Shown: positions 54,218-63,256 of the stretch, piece by piece
Position numbering within the stretch: position 1 is the stretch's first letter
Layout: each line of letters opens with the position of its first letter
Made by a program: the position numbers and the translations under genes
Notes under the pieces: model-generated
What the model saw: the letters and a program-made list of their open reading frames with translations, nothing else
Databases searched by the model: none
Told to the model about the DNA's origin: nothing
Source: JAEINY01 sp942490535
GTDB taxonomy: Bacteria; Bacteroidota; Bacteroidia; Bacteroidales; Marinilabiliaceae
Assembly: GCA_942490535.1 (NCBI GenBank)
Contig: CALNXQ010000003.1
Coordinates: 620,001-684,000, forward strand
Direction of reading: 5' to 3'
DNA length: 64,000 bases

Positions 54218-56788
54218 ATGAAACACATTATTTTACTATCATTAGTCACTTTAGTCTCCCTATATTCAAACGGTCAGACGGCACAATTTCCGTTTCAGGA
54301 TCCTTGTCTACCCTTGGAACAGCGCGTTGATGATTTAGTGAATCGCCTGACACTGGAAGAAAAAGCATCTCAAATGCTGGACGTGGCACCAGCCATCGAC
54401 CGCTTAGGGATACCAGCCTACAATTGGTGGAACGAATGTTTGCACGGTGTGGCACGTGCCGGATCGGCCACCTCCTTTCCCCAGGCCATTGGAATGGCTG
54501 CCACCTGGAATCCGGCGCTCATTCAGCAAATGGCTGATGTCATCAGTACCGAAGCCCGTGCCAAATTCAACCAGAGCATCCGGAACGGACAACGCGGCCG
54601 TTACCAGGGCCTCACCATGTGGTCGCCCAACATTAATATTTTTCGTGATCCCCGCTGGGGCCGGGGCCAGGAAACTTACGGGGAAGACCCCTACCTGACG
54701 GCCCGTATGGGAGTGGCTTTCATCAATGGCTTACAGGGAGATGATCCCAATTACCTGAAAGTGATCGCTACGCCCAAACACTTTGCGGTTCACAGCGGAC
54801 CGGAACCTGACCGTCACCGGTTTGATGCCTATACCAACCCCAAGGATCTTTGGGAAACCTATCTGCCGGCTTTTGAGGCAAGCATTAAGGAAGCCCATGC
54901 CCAATCTGTGATGTCGGCCTACAACCGTTACCTCGGTCAATCCGCCACAGCCAGTCCTTATTTACTCACCGAGATACTGCGAGAAAAATGGGGGTTTGAT
55001 GGGTATGTGGTGTCTGATTGCGGCGCCGTTTACGACATCTACAAATTTCACAACATCGTCCCGACGGCGGAAGAAGCAGCTGCCCTAGCTGTCAAAGCAG
55101 GCTGCGATTTGAATTGTGGCTCAGTATACGGACATCTACCCCAGGCGGTTGAACAGGGCCTGATCACCGAAGCCGAAATTGATACGGCCTTAAAACGTCT
55201 TTTCAAGGCCCGGTTTAAGCTGGGTCTGTTTGACCCCATCAACCAGATACCTTTTTATGAATTGGATGAAAAACAAATTGAAACAGCAGACCACCAAAAA
55301 CTGGCTCTGGAAGTAGCGCGTCAGTCCATGGTGTTACTGACCAATAACACTAACACGCTGCCCTTATCACCCTCTATCCGGAAAATTGCGGTGATCGGCC
55401 CACATGCCAACGATCGCCAATTTATGATGGGCAATTATTTCGGTACGCCAACCTACCGCTCAACAATTCTGGAAGGTATTCAACAAACCGTTTCCAGGCA
55501 AACAAAAGTGTATTACCACAAAGGGTGCGACCTGGCTTTTGAAGGGATGCTATGGGATGGAGTGCCTGCTTCCACTTATGGCAAGAAACAAGTAAAAGCA
55601 GAGTATTTCGATAATCCTGATTTTGAAGGCTCACCTGCGGTGACAGAAATAGTGGCAGGCATTGACTTTGATTGGGGCGGTGCTTCACCTCATCCTCTTT
55701 TACCAAAGAAAGGCTGGTCGGTACGCTACAGTGCTACTCTGATCCCCAATGAATCGGGCAGTTTCAACTTAGAAGCCTTGACTGTTGGAGGTATTGGCAA
55801 GGTTTTTATCAACGATGAACTGGTGTTCAATAATAGTACTTTGGCAGCCACAGCAAAAGAGATCAATCTGCAGAAAAGGAAAAAATACAATCTGGTAGTT
55901 GAATACCTCTGCAACAACGAATGGATTTCCTCTTGTCAGCTACGGTGGAACAGCCCCACCCTGCGTGATACGAATACCATGTTCAAAGAAGTGAACGCTT
56001 CGGATGCCATTGTTTTTGTGGGAGGAATATCACCCCGGCTCGAAGGCGAAGAGATGCCGGTTGAAGTGGATGGATTCCATGGCGGCGACCGGACGCACCT
56101 CAAGCTGCCCCAGGTACAACTTGAGTTACTTAAAAAACTCAAAGCATCCGGCAAACCGGTGGTGTTGGTCTCTACCAGTGGCAGTGCCATGGCCTACAAC
56201 TGGTGTCACAACCACCTGGATGCCATCTTACAAGCCTGGTATCCCGGACAAGCGGGCGGACAAGCGGTCGCTGAAGTGCTGTTCGGCACATACAATCCCG
56301 GGGGTAAACTGCCGGTTACATTTTATCAATCGGTAGATGACCTGCCTCCTTTTGAAGATTATCACATGGAAGGACGAACCTATCGCTATTTTCGTCAAAC
56401 ACCCCTCTATCCCTTTGGCCATGGCTTGAGTTATTCCACTATCAATTATGGCCAACCGCAAGTTGATAAAAACACCTTCAAATCGGGTGAAACAGTACGG
56501 GTAACGGTTACAGTTACCAATGAGGGCCCATATCCGGCGAACGAAGTGGTACAACTTTACATCAAAGACAAAGAAGCCAGTGTGGCTGTTCCTATCAAAG
56601 CACTGAAACGTTTTGAACGCTTATCTCTTAAAAAAGACGAATCCAGGCAACTCTCTTTTGACTTATCAGCCGATGATTTTTCCCTGATCAACATGACCGG
56701 TGAAAAGCAATTGGAACCGGGTGAATTTGATATCATCGTAGATGGCTCATCGGACAGCAACAATTACACAACCATTACAATTTTATAA
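54218..56788 (+). CDS. Exported GH3 beta-xylosidase with a PA14 insert, 856 aa
   Basis: Signal peptide at residues 1-19. The first GH3 domain (about 25-330) includes GVARAG, KHFAVHSGPEPDRHRF and the nucleophile motif YVVSDCGAVYDIYKF (the Asp). The second domain follows (from about 370), interrupted by a PA14-like beta module (about 455-590, VKAEYFDNPDFEGSPAVTE...). A fibronectin-like domain ends the chain (RVTVTVTNEGPYPANEVVQLYIKD). Closest in style to bacterial xylan 1,4-beta-xylosidases, which fits the operon: it should release xylose from xylo-oligosaccharides in the periplasm. The exact specificity is inferred from context. Confidence 0.9.
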   Translation: MKHIILLSLVTLVSLYSNGQTAQFPFQDPCLPLEQRVDDLVNRLTLEEKASQMLDVAPAIDRLGIPAYNWWNECLHGVARAGSATSFPQAIGMAATWNPALIQQMADVISTEARAKFNQSIRNGQRGRYQGLTMWSPNINIFRDPRWGRGQETYGEDPYLTARMGVAFINGLQGDDPNYLKVIATPKHFAVHSGPEPDRHRFDAYTNPKDLWETYLPAFEASIKEAHAQSVMSAYNRYLGQSATASPYLLTEILREKWGFDGYVVSDCGAVYDIYKFHNIVPTAEEAAALAVKAGCDLNCGSVYGHLPQAVEQGLITEAEIDTALKRLFKARFKLGLFDPINQIPFYELDEKQIETADHQKLALEVARQSMVLLTNNTNTLPLSPSIRKIAVIGPHANDRQFMMGNYFGTPTYRSTILEGIQQTVSRQTKVYYHKGCDLAFEGMLWDGVPASTYGKKQVKAEYFDNPDFEGSPAVTEIVAGIDFDWGGASPHPLLPKKGWSVRYSATLIPNESGSFNLEALTVGGIGKVFINDELVFNNSTLAATAKEINLQKRKKYNLVVEYLCNNEWISSCQLRWNSPTLRDTNTMFKEVNASDAIVFVGGISPRLEGEEMPVEVDGFHGGDRTHLKLPQVQLELLKKLKASGKPVVLVSTSGSAMAYNWCHNHLDAILQAWYPGQAGGQAVAEVLFGTYNPGGKLPVTFYQSVDDLPPFEDYHMEGRTYRYFRQTPLYPFGHGLSYSTINYGQPQVDKNTFKSGETVRVTVTVTNEGPYPANEVVQLYIKDKEASVAVPIKALKRFERLSLKKDESRQLSFDLSADDFSLINMTGEKQLEPGEFDIIVDGSSDSNNYTTITIL

Positions 56789-56798
56789 ACACACTACA

Positions 56799-58124
56799 AT
56801 GAACGAATCATCAGTAAAAAACGAGTACTTCCCGGGAATAGGGAAAATTGAATACGAAGGAAGAACATCTAAAAATCCATTGGCCTTTAAATGGTATAAT
56901 CCGGAGCATATGATTGCCGGTAAAACCATGAAAGAGCACCTGCGCTTTGCCATTGCCTATTGGCACACCTTCTGTGGTGAAGGGGGCGATCCCTTTGGCC
57001 CCGGCACGAAGGTCTACCCTTGGGATAAAGGCAGTACGCCTATGGATAAAGCCAAAGCCAAAATGGAAGCTGCCTTTGAATTCTTCACAAAAATAGGGGC
57101 ACCCTATTACTGCTTCCACGATACCGATTTAGTAGGTGACGGATCGGTATTTGAAATTGAAAAGCGTTTGTCTCAAATCATCCCCATTGCCCAATACTAC
57201 CAAAAAGAAACGGGTGTGAAATTACTGTGGGGAACTGCCAATGTATTCTCCAACCCGCGTTACATGAATGGCGCTTCCACGAACCCCGATTTCAATGCAT
57301 TGGCACATGCCGGTACACAGGTAAAAAATGCCCTGGATACCACCATTGCTTTAGGTGGTGAAAACTATGTCTTCTGGGGCGGCCGCGAAGGATACATGTC
57401 ACTGCTCAACACCAATATGAAGCAAGAAAAAGAAAACATGGCTCAGTTCCTGACCATGGCACGTGACTATGCCCGTAAGAATGGATTTACTGGTAACTTT
57501 TTCATTGAACCCAAACCCATGGAACCCTCCAAGCATCAATACGATGTGGATGCCGAAACAGTCATTGGCTTCTTACGCCATTACGGTCTGGATAAGGATT
57601 TCAAACTGAACATTGAAGTGAATCATGCCACCCTGGCCCAACATACTTTTGAGCACGAATTGCAATGTGCTGCCGATGCCAACATGCTGGGTAGCATAGA
57701 TGCCAATAAAGGCGATTATCAAAACGGTTGGGATACAGATGAATTTCCGACCAACATCTACGAAACAGTGCAGGCCATGATGGTCATTCTTCAGGCCGGT
57801 GGTTTACAAGGTGGCGGTATTAACTTCGATGCCAAGACACGCCGTAACTCCACTGATCTGGAAGATATATTCATCGCCCACGTTTCCGGTATGGACACCT
57901 TTGCCCGTTCCCTGGTGATCGCCAATGATATTTTGACAAACAGTGATTACCTGAAATTAAAAGAGACCCGTTATGCTTCTTTCGCCGCTGGCAAAGGAGC
58001 TGAATTCGCGGCCGGAAAACTCACTCTTGAGGACTTAAGATCCATCGCCAAAGAATCGGGCGAACCACTTATGAGAAGCGGTAAACAAGAACTTTTCGAA
58101 CAGCTAATCAATCTTTATATTTAA
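56799..58124 (+). CDS. xylA: Xylose isomerase, 441 aa
   Basis: Class II xylose isomerase converting D-xylose to D-xylulose. I start at MNESSVKNEYFPGIG, since the longer frame (from 56742) overlaps the GH3 gene and adds no family residues. The metal and catalytic segments are intact: FHDTDLVGDG (His, Asp), WGGREGY, FIEPKPMEPSKHQYDVD (Glu, Lys), IEVNHATLAQHTFEHEL (Glu, His) and GSIDANKGDYQNGWDTDEFP. Length is about that of the Bacteroides enzyme. It follows the GH3 gene by 10 bp. Confidence 0.97.
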   Translation: MNESSVKNEYFPGIGKIEYEGRTSKNPLAFKWYNPEHMIAGKTMKEHLRFAIAYWHTFCGEGGDPFGPGTKVYPWDKGSTPMDKAKAKMEAAFEFFTKIGAPYYCFHDTDLVGDGSVFEIEKRLSQIIPIAQYYQKETGVKLLWGTANVFSNPRYMNGASTNPDFNALAHAGTQVKNALDTTIALGGENYVFWGGREGYMSLLNTNMKQEKENMAQFLTMARDYARKNGFTGNFFIEPKPMEPSKHQYDVDAETVIGFLRHYGLDKDFKLNIEVNHATLAQHTFEHELQCAADANMLGSIDANKGDYQNGWDTDEFPTNIYETVQAMMVILQAGGLQGGGINFDAKTRRNSTDLEDIFIAHVSGMDTFARSLVIANDILTNSDYLKLKETRYASFAAGKGAEFAAGKLTLEDLRSIAKESGEPLMRSGKQELFEQLINLYI

Positions 58125-58131
58125 CAAAATG

Positions 58132-58197
58132 ATTCCCGGAGGTTTCTTTAAACTTCAAACACACCAGCAGAACTATCAAAAGAAAATCTCCGGGAAT
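58132..58197 (+). repeat. Intercistronic inverted repeat between xylA and the symporter gene
   Basis: ATTCCCGGAG (58132-58141) and CTCCGGGAAT (58188-58197) form a 10-bp perfect stem with a 46-nt loop, seven bases after the xylA stop. No T-run follows. It may be an RNA-processing or mRNA-stability element separating xylA from the transporter gene. Confidence 0.5.
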
Positions 58198-58261
58198 TTA
58201 TATCTAAAAAGTACAATAAGGCTCTACTCATGCGTTGCAATGAGCTCTTAAATCCGGGTTT

Positions 58262-59647
58262 ATGAAAAATCAACAAAGTCTAGGTTATATCTCTCTACTC
58301 ACACTCGTGGCCACCTTAGGAGGCTTACTATTTGGTTATGATACAGCTGTTATTTCAGGTGCCGAAAAATCCATTCAGTCCTTTCTCATCGAAGGGCTCA
58401 ACTTAAGCTCTCTGGCACACGGAGCAACGGTATCAAGTGCCTTAATCGGATGCATTATTGGCGGGGCTCTGTCAGGTTTATTTGCCTCCCGATTGGGTCG
58501 AAAGAAATCGCTCCTTTTGGCAGCCGTTCTGTTTTTCATCTCCGCTATGGGATCAGGAAGTCCCGAATTCCTGTTTTTCACCAAAGGAGAAGCCTCATTG
58601 GGTTTGCTCTATGCCTTTAATTTTTATCGCATAATCGGGGGCATTGGCGTTGGATTAGCATCTGCCATCAGTCCCATGTACATCAGCGAGATAGCCCCGG
58701 CACACATCCGTGGACGGCTCATTTCATTTAATCAGTTCGCCATCATCTTTGGCATGCTGGTCGTCTATTTTGTAAACTGGACCATCGCCAATGGCCAATC
58801 CCTTGAATGGATCAACACCATCGGATGGCGCTATATGTTTATGTCGGAAGCCATTCCGGCTGCTATATTCGGACTTCTTTTACTGGTTGTACCCGAAACA
58901 CCCAGGTACCTGGCCATGCACAACCAACATGACAAAGCGCTCACCATCCTGGAACGCATCAATGGCTTAGAGCATGCCAAAATCATCCTGGATGACATAA
59001 AAAAAACAGTGGACAAATCATCATCCAAATTATTGGCGTATGGATCCACAGTCATCATAATTGGCATCCTGCTATCCGTCTTTCAGCAATTCGTGGGTAT
59101 TAACGTAGCGCTTTACTATGCCCCACGCATCTTTGAAAGCATGGGAGCCGCTAAAGATGCGTCCATGCTTCAAACCATTGTGATGGGACTGGTAAATGTG
59201 GTATTTACCGTCATTGCCATTCTTACCGTTGATAAATGGGGACGTAAGCCACTATTAATCACTGGATCGATTGGAATGGCCATTGGCATGATTGCCCTCG
59301 GGATGTTATCTTTCTTTAATATCATTGGCATCAGCACGCTGGTTTTTATCATCATCTATACCGCTTCCTTTATGATGAGCTGGGGACCGATCTGTTGGGT
59401 GCTCATTGGTGAGATATTCCCCAACAAAATAAGAGGAAGAGCCATTGCCATTGCCGTGGCGGTTCAATGGGCCTCGAACTACTTCATATCCTCCACCTAT
59501 CCAGCTATGATGGAATTTAGTGGTGGACTCACTTACCTCTTCTATGGATTGATGAGTATTTTGTCTGCTTTTTTCGTTTGGAAGATGGTACCGGAGACCA
59601 AAGGAAAAACGTTGGAAGAGATGGAGCAGCTTTTCAAAAAAAAGTAA
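58262..59647 (+). CDS. xylE: MFS sugar:proton symporter, XylE-like, 461 aa
   Basis: Twelve transmembrane helices of the sugar-porter family. Diagnostic segments are GGLLFGYDTAVISGAEKSIQ in TM1, RLGRKKSLL after TM2, SEIAPAHIRGRLIS after TM4, PETPRYLA before the central loop, QQFVGINVALYYAPRIFE in TM7 and VPETKGKTLEEME at the C-terminus. Last gene of the xylose operon, so D-xylose is the likely substrate. The name follows context and family; related porters also take glucose or arabinose. Confidence 0.88.
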   Translation: MKNQQSLGYISLLTLVATLGGLLFGYDTAVISGAEKSIQSFLIEGLNLSSLAHGATVSSALIGCIIGGALSGLFASRLGRKKSLLLAAVLFFISAMGSGSPEFLFFTKGEASLGLLYAFNFYRIIGGIGVGLASAISPMYISEIAPAHIRGRLISFNQFAIIFGMLVVYFVNWTIANGQSLEWINTIGWRYMFMSEAIPAAIFGLLLLVVPETPRYLAMHNQHDKALTILERINGLEHAKIILDDIKKTVDKSSSKLLAYGSTVIIIGILLSVFQQFVGINVALYYAPRIFESMGAAKDASMLQTIVMGLVNVVFTVIAILTVDKWGRKPLLITGSIGMAIGMIALGMLSFFNIIGISTLVFIIIYTASFMMSWGPICWVLIGEIFPNKIRGRAIAIAVAVQWASNYFISSTYPAMMEFSGGLTYLFYGLMSILSAFFVWKMVPETKGKTLEEMEQLFKKK

Positions 59648-59757
59648 CTTTTTAATCATCTACACAAACCCCTCATATTCTACCAATTGCCCACTAACAC
59701 TACGATTCAGGGAAATATTTTATCATTTTCCATTTGGAAAGTAAAAAGAAAATTCCC

Positions 59758-59765
59758 TATATTTG
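59758..59765 (+). promoter_or_regulatory. -7 element (TATATTTG) of tRNA-Arg
   Basis: TATATTTG lies 36 bp before the tRNA. TTTG at 59733-59736 is a suitable -33 element with 21 bp spacing. Confidence 0.7.
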
Positions 59766-59801
59766 CACCGCATTTGAGAACAATGGTTCACAAAACAACA
59801 C

Positions 59802-59875
59802 GGTTCCGTAGCTTAATTGGATAGAGCACTGCGTTACGGCCGCAGAGGTTAGGGGTTCGAGTCCCTTCGGGATCA
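59802..59875 (+). tRNA. tRNA-Arg (anticodon ACG)
   Basis: 74-nt cloverleaf without encoded CCA. The acceptor stem GGTTCCG pairs with CGGGATC (two G-U pairs), and the discriminator base is A. The anticodon stem is CTGCG/CGCAG around TTACGGC, giving ACG (read as ICG). The T arm is AGGGG-TTCGAGT-CCCTT. The tRNA lies beside an integrase gene, so its 3' part is a likely integration target. Confidence 0.95.
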
Positions 59876-59900
59876 CACTTTAAGATTCAAAACGTATCAA

Positions 59901-59940
59901 AAACCTGTAAATCGTATGATTTACAGGTTTTTTGTTTTTT
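59901..59940 (+). terminator. Rho-independent terminator after tRNA-Arg
   Basis: AAACCTGTAAATC pairs perfectly with GATTTACAGGTTT around GTAT, and T-rich sequence follows. Confidence 0.85.
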
Positions 59941-59974
59941 TATGATTCGATTCAAATCAATGTTCATCAAAATT

Positions 59975-60118
59975 CTGGTGAACAATCCGGTGAACACCAA
60001 TTTTATTTACCTTCGTGTTCACTGGGAATAACCAAAGCCAAGATTGGCAGGTTATTCCAACACGGCTACTTTATTACTGAAATTGATTTTGGTGTGATTT
60101 GCGCAAAATCTGGTGAGT
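59975..60118. repeat. Four CYGGTGA(A/G)(C/T) motifs before the integrase, candidate arm-type sites
   Basis: CTGGTGAAC (59975-59983), CCGGTGAAC (59987-59995), the inverse GTTCACTGG (60017-60025) and CTGGTGAGT (60110-60118). Short direct and inverted repeats between an attachment site and an integrase gene are typical arm-type binding sites. A 69-codon frame across the same stretch is not convincing. Confidence 0.45.
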
Positions 60119-60172
60119 CCAAAGACTCATCCAGTGACTGAAACAAATTAATCACAACCAAACATCAACATC

Positions 60173-61444
60173 ATGAATGATTCACAAACCTTCAGTATTC
60201 AGTTCCTGATCCGCCACCGTAACAAGCTGTCTCCAATGGCCGGTATTTACATGCGGATTACCGTCAACAGCCAACGAACCGAGATCTCCACTAAGCTATC
60301 CTGTCCGGCAGAATTATGGAATGGTAAAAAAGAAGAAATCCAATCCGGTCTGGGGTTTGCTTCAAAACGCACCAATCAGCTATTAGAACAGATGAGGGGA
60401 CACATACTCTCCATTTACCAGGATCTAAGAGTCCGGCGAGAACTCATCACAGTGCAGGTAATCAAAAACCATTTTCTGGGTAACGATGAACAAGGCCACA
60501 CCCTTCAAAGCCTCATTGACTACCATTACAACGCTCAAAAAAACAGCTTGGATCCGTTAACACTCAAACATTACCACGCCTCGTATAGATACCTGCAGCT
60601 CTTCCTGGAAGCCCGGAAGAAGTGTTCCGATATCTACCTCAGACAAATTGATTATCGTTTCCTGACTGATTATGAATCCTTTTTACGGGCCTATCAGCCC
60701 AAAGAAAACGGTCAACGCCCCTTGCAACACAATACAGTAATGCGACACATGTCCCGATTTCGAACCCTCATTAACCTGGCAATCAAACTGGGTTGGTTGT
60801 CACAGTACCCTTTCAAAGCCTACAAAATCAGCTACAAACAATCCAAGCGAGGTTACCTGACACAGGAAGAACTGGAAAAAATACAAAATCAAACCTTCAC
60901 AATCCATCGTTTACAGTTAACCCGCGATCTGTTTCTCTTTTCCTGCTATACCGGCTTGGCTTACATTGATATCAGCTTGCTTGAACCACATCACATCGTC
61001 AAAGGCATTGATGGTGAGAATTGGATCCATACACAACGAAAAAAAACAGATAATCCCGTCAGAGTACCATTATTACCCATCGCTAAAGAAATGGTTGAAA
61101 AATACAGGAAGCATCCCAAGTCAGTGCAACAAGGCAAGCTATTTCCTGTGTTTTCCAACCAGAAGTTAAATGGTTATCTAAAGGAAATTGCTGATCTAGC
61201 TGGCTTGGACAAGCATCTGACTTTTCACATGGCACGTCACACCATTGCAACAACAATCACGCTGAGCAATGGTGTCCCCATTGAAACGGTCAGTAAAGTG
61301 TTGGGTCATAATCGCATTGCCACCACACAGATCTATGCAAAAGTCATTGAACGCAAAGTGAGTTCTGATATGTTAGAACTGAAACACAAACTAACAGATA
61401 ACAACACCCTTCGTATACAAAATCAAATACTTAACTATAAATAA
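60173..61444 (+). CDS. Tyrosine recombinase (integrase), Bacteroidota type, 423 aa
   Basis: Three domains: an N-terminal arm-binding beta domain (FLIRHRNKLSPMAGIYMRITVNSQRTEISTK), a SAM-like core-binding helical domain (about 105-215) and a catalytic domain (220-400). HMARHTIATTITL supplies the His-x-x-Arg, LGHNRIATTQIYAKV the C-terminal box with the nucleophilic Tyr. The usual first Arg is replaced by Ala (YTGLAYIDIS). As in CTnDOT-type integrases, this substitution is normal for the group and does not mean the enzyme is dead. It probably integrated the element at the tRNA-Arg upstream. Confidence 0.92.
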   Translation: MNDSQTFSIQFLIRHRNKLSPMAGIYMRITVNSQRTEISTKLSCPAELWNGKKEEIQSGLGFASKRTNQLLEQMRGHILSIYQDLRVRRELITVQVIKNHFLGNDEQGHTLQSLIDYHYNAQKNSLDPLTLKHYHASYRYLQLFLEARKKCSDIYLRQIDYRFLTDYESFLRAYQPKENGQRPLQHNTVMRHMSRFRTLINLAIKLGWLSQYPFKAYKISYKQSKRGYLTQEELEKIQNQTFTIHRLQLTRDLFLFSCYTGLAYIDISLLEPHHIVKGIDGENWIHTQRKKTDNPVRVPLLPIAKEMVEKYRKHPKSVQQGKLFPVFSNQKLNGYLKEIADLAGLDKHLTFHMARHTIATTITLSNGVPIETVSKVLGHNRIATTQIYAKVIERKVSSDMLELKHKLTDNNTLRIQNQILNYK

Positions 61445-61579
61445 ATATCTATTTATCTACAAATACATCCTATTGATCAAAATCACGTAATGAACTAAAT
61501 ACAAATTAGTTAATTTCATTTCCCTTTTTCAAAATTCCAATTGAAGAAGGGAATAACCATAACCATCAATCACTTAACC

Positions 61580-62739
61580 ATGTCCTATCTTCTACACCCA
61601 TTGGAGAAGGTAATTGATCAATTAAATTCAATTTCTCCATCTGTCTCTAAAGAAAAAGAGATCGAAACCTGTCGTGAGGAAATACGAAAACAATGCCTCC
61701 GCTTTGCCCGTCAACTCATTGAGTGCTCTGTAACTTGTACATCCAGCAAAAAACTGAGCATTCAAATACGGCTGTATCAATCCAGAATTATTGAATGGGT
61801 TAACCTGCTCACCTCATTTTCTAGTGATAATTCCTGTCACTCCAATGAAACACACCAACGCGTAGTCAGCTACCTGACTGAAATCTTAGTCTTCCTTCAG
61901 CGTCATTTCCAGGCATCCTTTGATACCAATCAAAGCCTACCGGTTGTATGCTATCAAAAACACTGCACCATCATCTCAAAAAGAATGGCTGTTATTAAGG
62001 AGCGCTTTCAGCAATCGAAGCTCAAACCACATCTGATTGACACCATCTTTCATCCTTTCACCGATTTCATCAACGCCAAAGTCGCCCACTATTCCTTCAT
62101 GATAAGTACTTTTTATATGATTGGCTCAATCACTTAGACCTTATTAGTAAAGAAAACTACACACTTGATTCCCTGGTGCAGGAACTGTCGCAAAACCTGA
62201 TTAAATTCAACCTCAACTCTGAAAAATGCATTAAGTACTGCATTCATTTCTTCACCAATAACTATATTCAGAACGAAAGTAAACAAGAACAAATACAAAG
62301 CCTGAAATACTATCATAAATGCATCAATCAAAGCTATCTGTTACCGGTTAAAGGCTATCATCCGCGAAAAGATTCATTAAAATCCATCCTGTCCAATTGG
62401 TTAGAACAGGAAATAGGTTATATAGAAAACACTTGCCATATAAATGATCAGAAACCCCTGCAGAAAGCTCAATCCACCTCCACTTTCGAAAAAATAAATA
62501 CCTCTGCATCAGTTTCTCAACTAGCTTACTTTTTTAGGTTGATGATAAATTCAGGTTTCTTTATTACAAAAAATAAAGAAGAGATGATCCGATTTGTATG
62601 TGCCCACTTCTCTACTCCCAATCAGCCTAATATTTCAATAGATAGTTTTAAAGAAAAATTTTACAAGCCTAAAGCAGGCTCTATTTCAGGTATCAGAGAT
62701 TACGTCATAAAACTCCTGAACAACATCCCAAAAAATTAA
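61580..62739 (+). pseudogene. RteC-like regulator, frameshifted
   Basis: Two open segments in adjacent frames look like one protein. The first (from Met at 61580; a TTG at 61541 is also possible) ends at 62137. The second is open through 62739 and contains HDKYFLYDWLNHLDLISKEN in frame +1. The two frames overlap at 61999-62137, so the shift lies there, probably near 62085-62115 (a CTTTTTAT run is close). The helical protein, with a C-terminal SVSQLAYFFRLMINSGFFITKNK segment, resembles RteC of Bacteroides conjugative elements, a transfer regulator; this is a tentative match. Mutation, sequencing error or frameshifting cannot be told apart from sequence. Confidence 0.55.
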
Positions 62740-62790
62740 TTTTAACTTTTTCTCCTCCTACTTACACACTATATATCTGCACCTTAACAA

Positions 62791-62824
62791 GGGGTCCCTA
62801 AGGGATCCCTGGGACCCCTGGGAC
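62791..62824. repeat. Cluster of GGG(A/G)TCCC palindromes
   Basis: Nested elements GGGGTCCC (62791-62798), GGGATCCC (62802-62809) and GGGACCCC (62811-62818), followed by TGGGAC. The first and third are exact inverses, so a hairpin can form with GGGATCCC in the loop. Located in the 185-bp gap before the excisionase-like gene. It may be an operator, origin iteron or transfer-related site. Confidence 0.5.
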
Positions 62825-62924
62825 TGTTTTCGTAATTCCTCTTTTTCTTCCTTTGTATCACATCAAAATCAATCAAAGTAGCAAACAGTAAAATTGAACT
62901 ATTAACCCTTTAAATCCAGTTTCC

Positions 62925-63197
62925 ATGGCAGCAGAAATCATCACTACCGACGACCTGAGAGAATTCAAAATAGAATTGCTTTCCGGCATTGAAAAATTAC
63001 TCAAAACCCATGCAGGAACACCATCTAAAAGATGGCTTAAATCCTATGAGGTTCGAAAGCTACTCAACATCTCCCCTGGCACACTACAAAATTTGCGGGT
63101 GAACGGATCCTTACCTTTCACCAAAATTGGCGGCGTCATCTACTATGCATTGGATGACATCTACAAAATGATCGAAAACAACAAAGTTAAATACTAA
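62925..63197 (+). CDS. Excisionase-like helix-turn-helix protein, 90 aa
   Basis: A short helical N-terminus (DDLREFKIELLSGIEKLLKTH) is followed by a winged helix-turn-helix of the HTH_17 or MerR type: RWLKSYEVRKLLNISPGTLQNLRVNGSLPFTKIGGVIYYALDDIYKMIE. This is the usual excisionase or regulator of Bacteroidota ICEs, and it normally lies between integrase and mobilisation genes. It probably binds the repeats around att or the palindromes just upstream, and helps to direct excision. Complete. Confidence 0.88.
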   Translation: MAAEIITTDDLREFKIELLSGIEKLLKTHAGTPSKRWLKSYEVRKLLNISPGTLQNLRVNGSLPFTKIGGVIYYALDDIYKMIENNKVKY

Positions 63198-63256
63198 GCA
63201 TTACCAGGCACCATGTACGCTTAACTAAGCACTAACAAAATGACCCCCAGAGCACC

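Noticed and set aside
59932..60141. 69-codon frame between tRNA-Arg and integrase
   Set aside because: It covers the terminator tail and the repeated CYGGTGAAC motifs, and has no recognisable domain.
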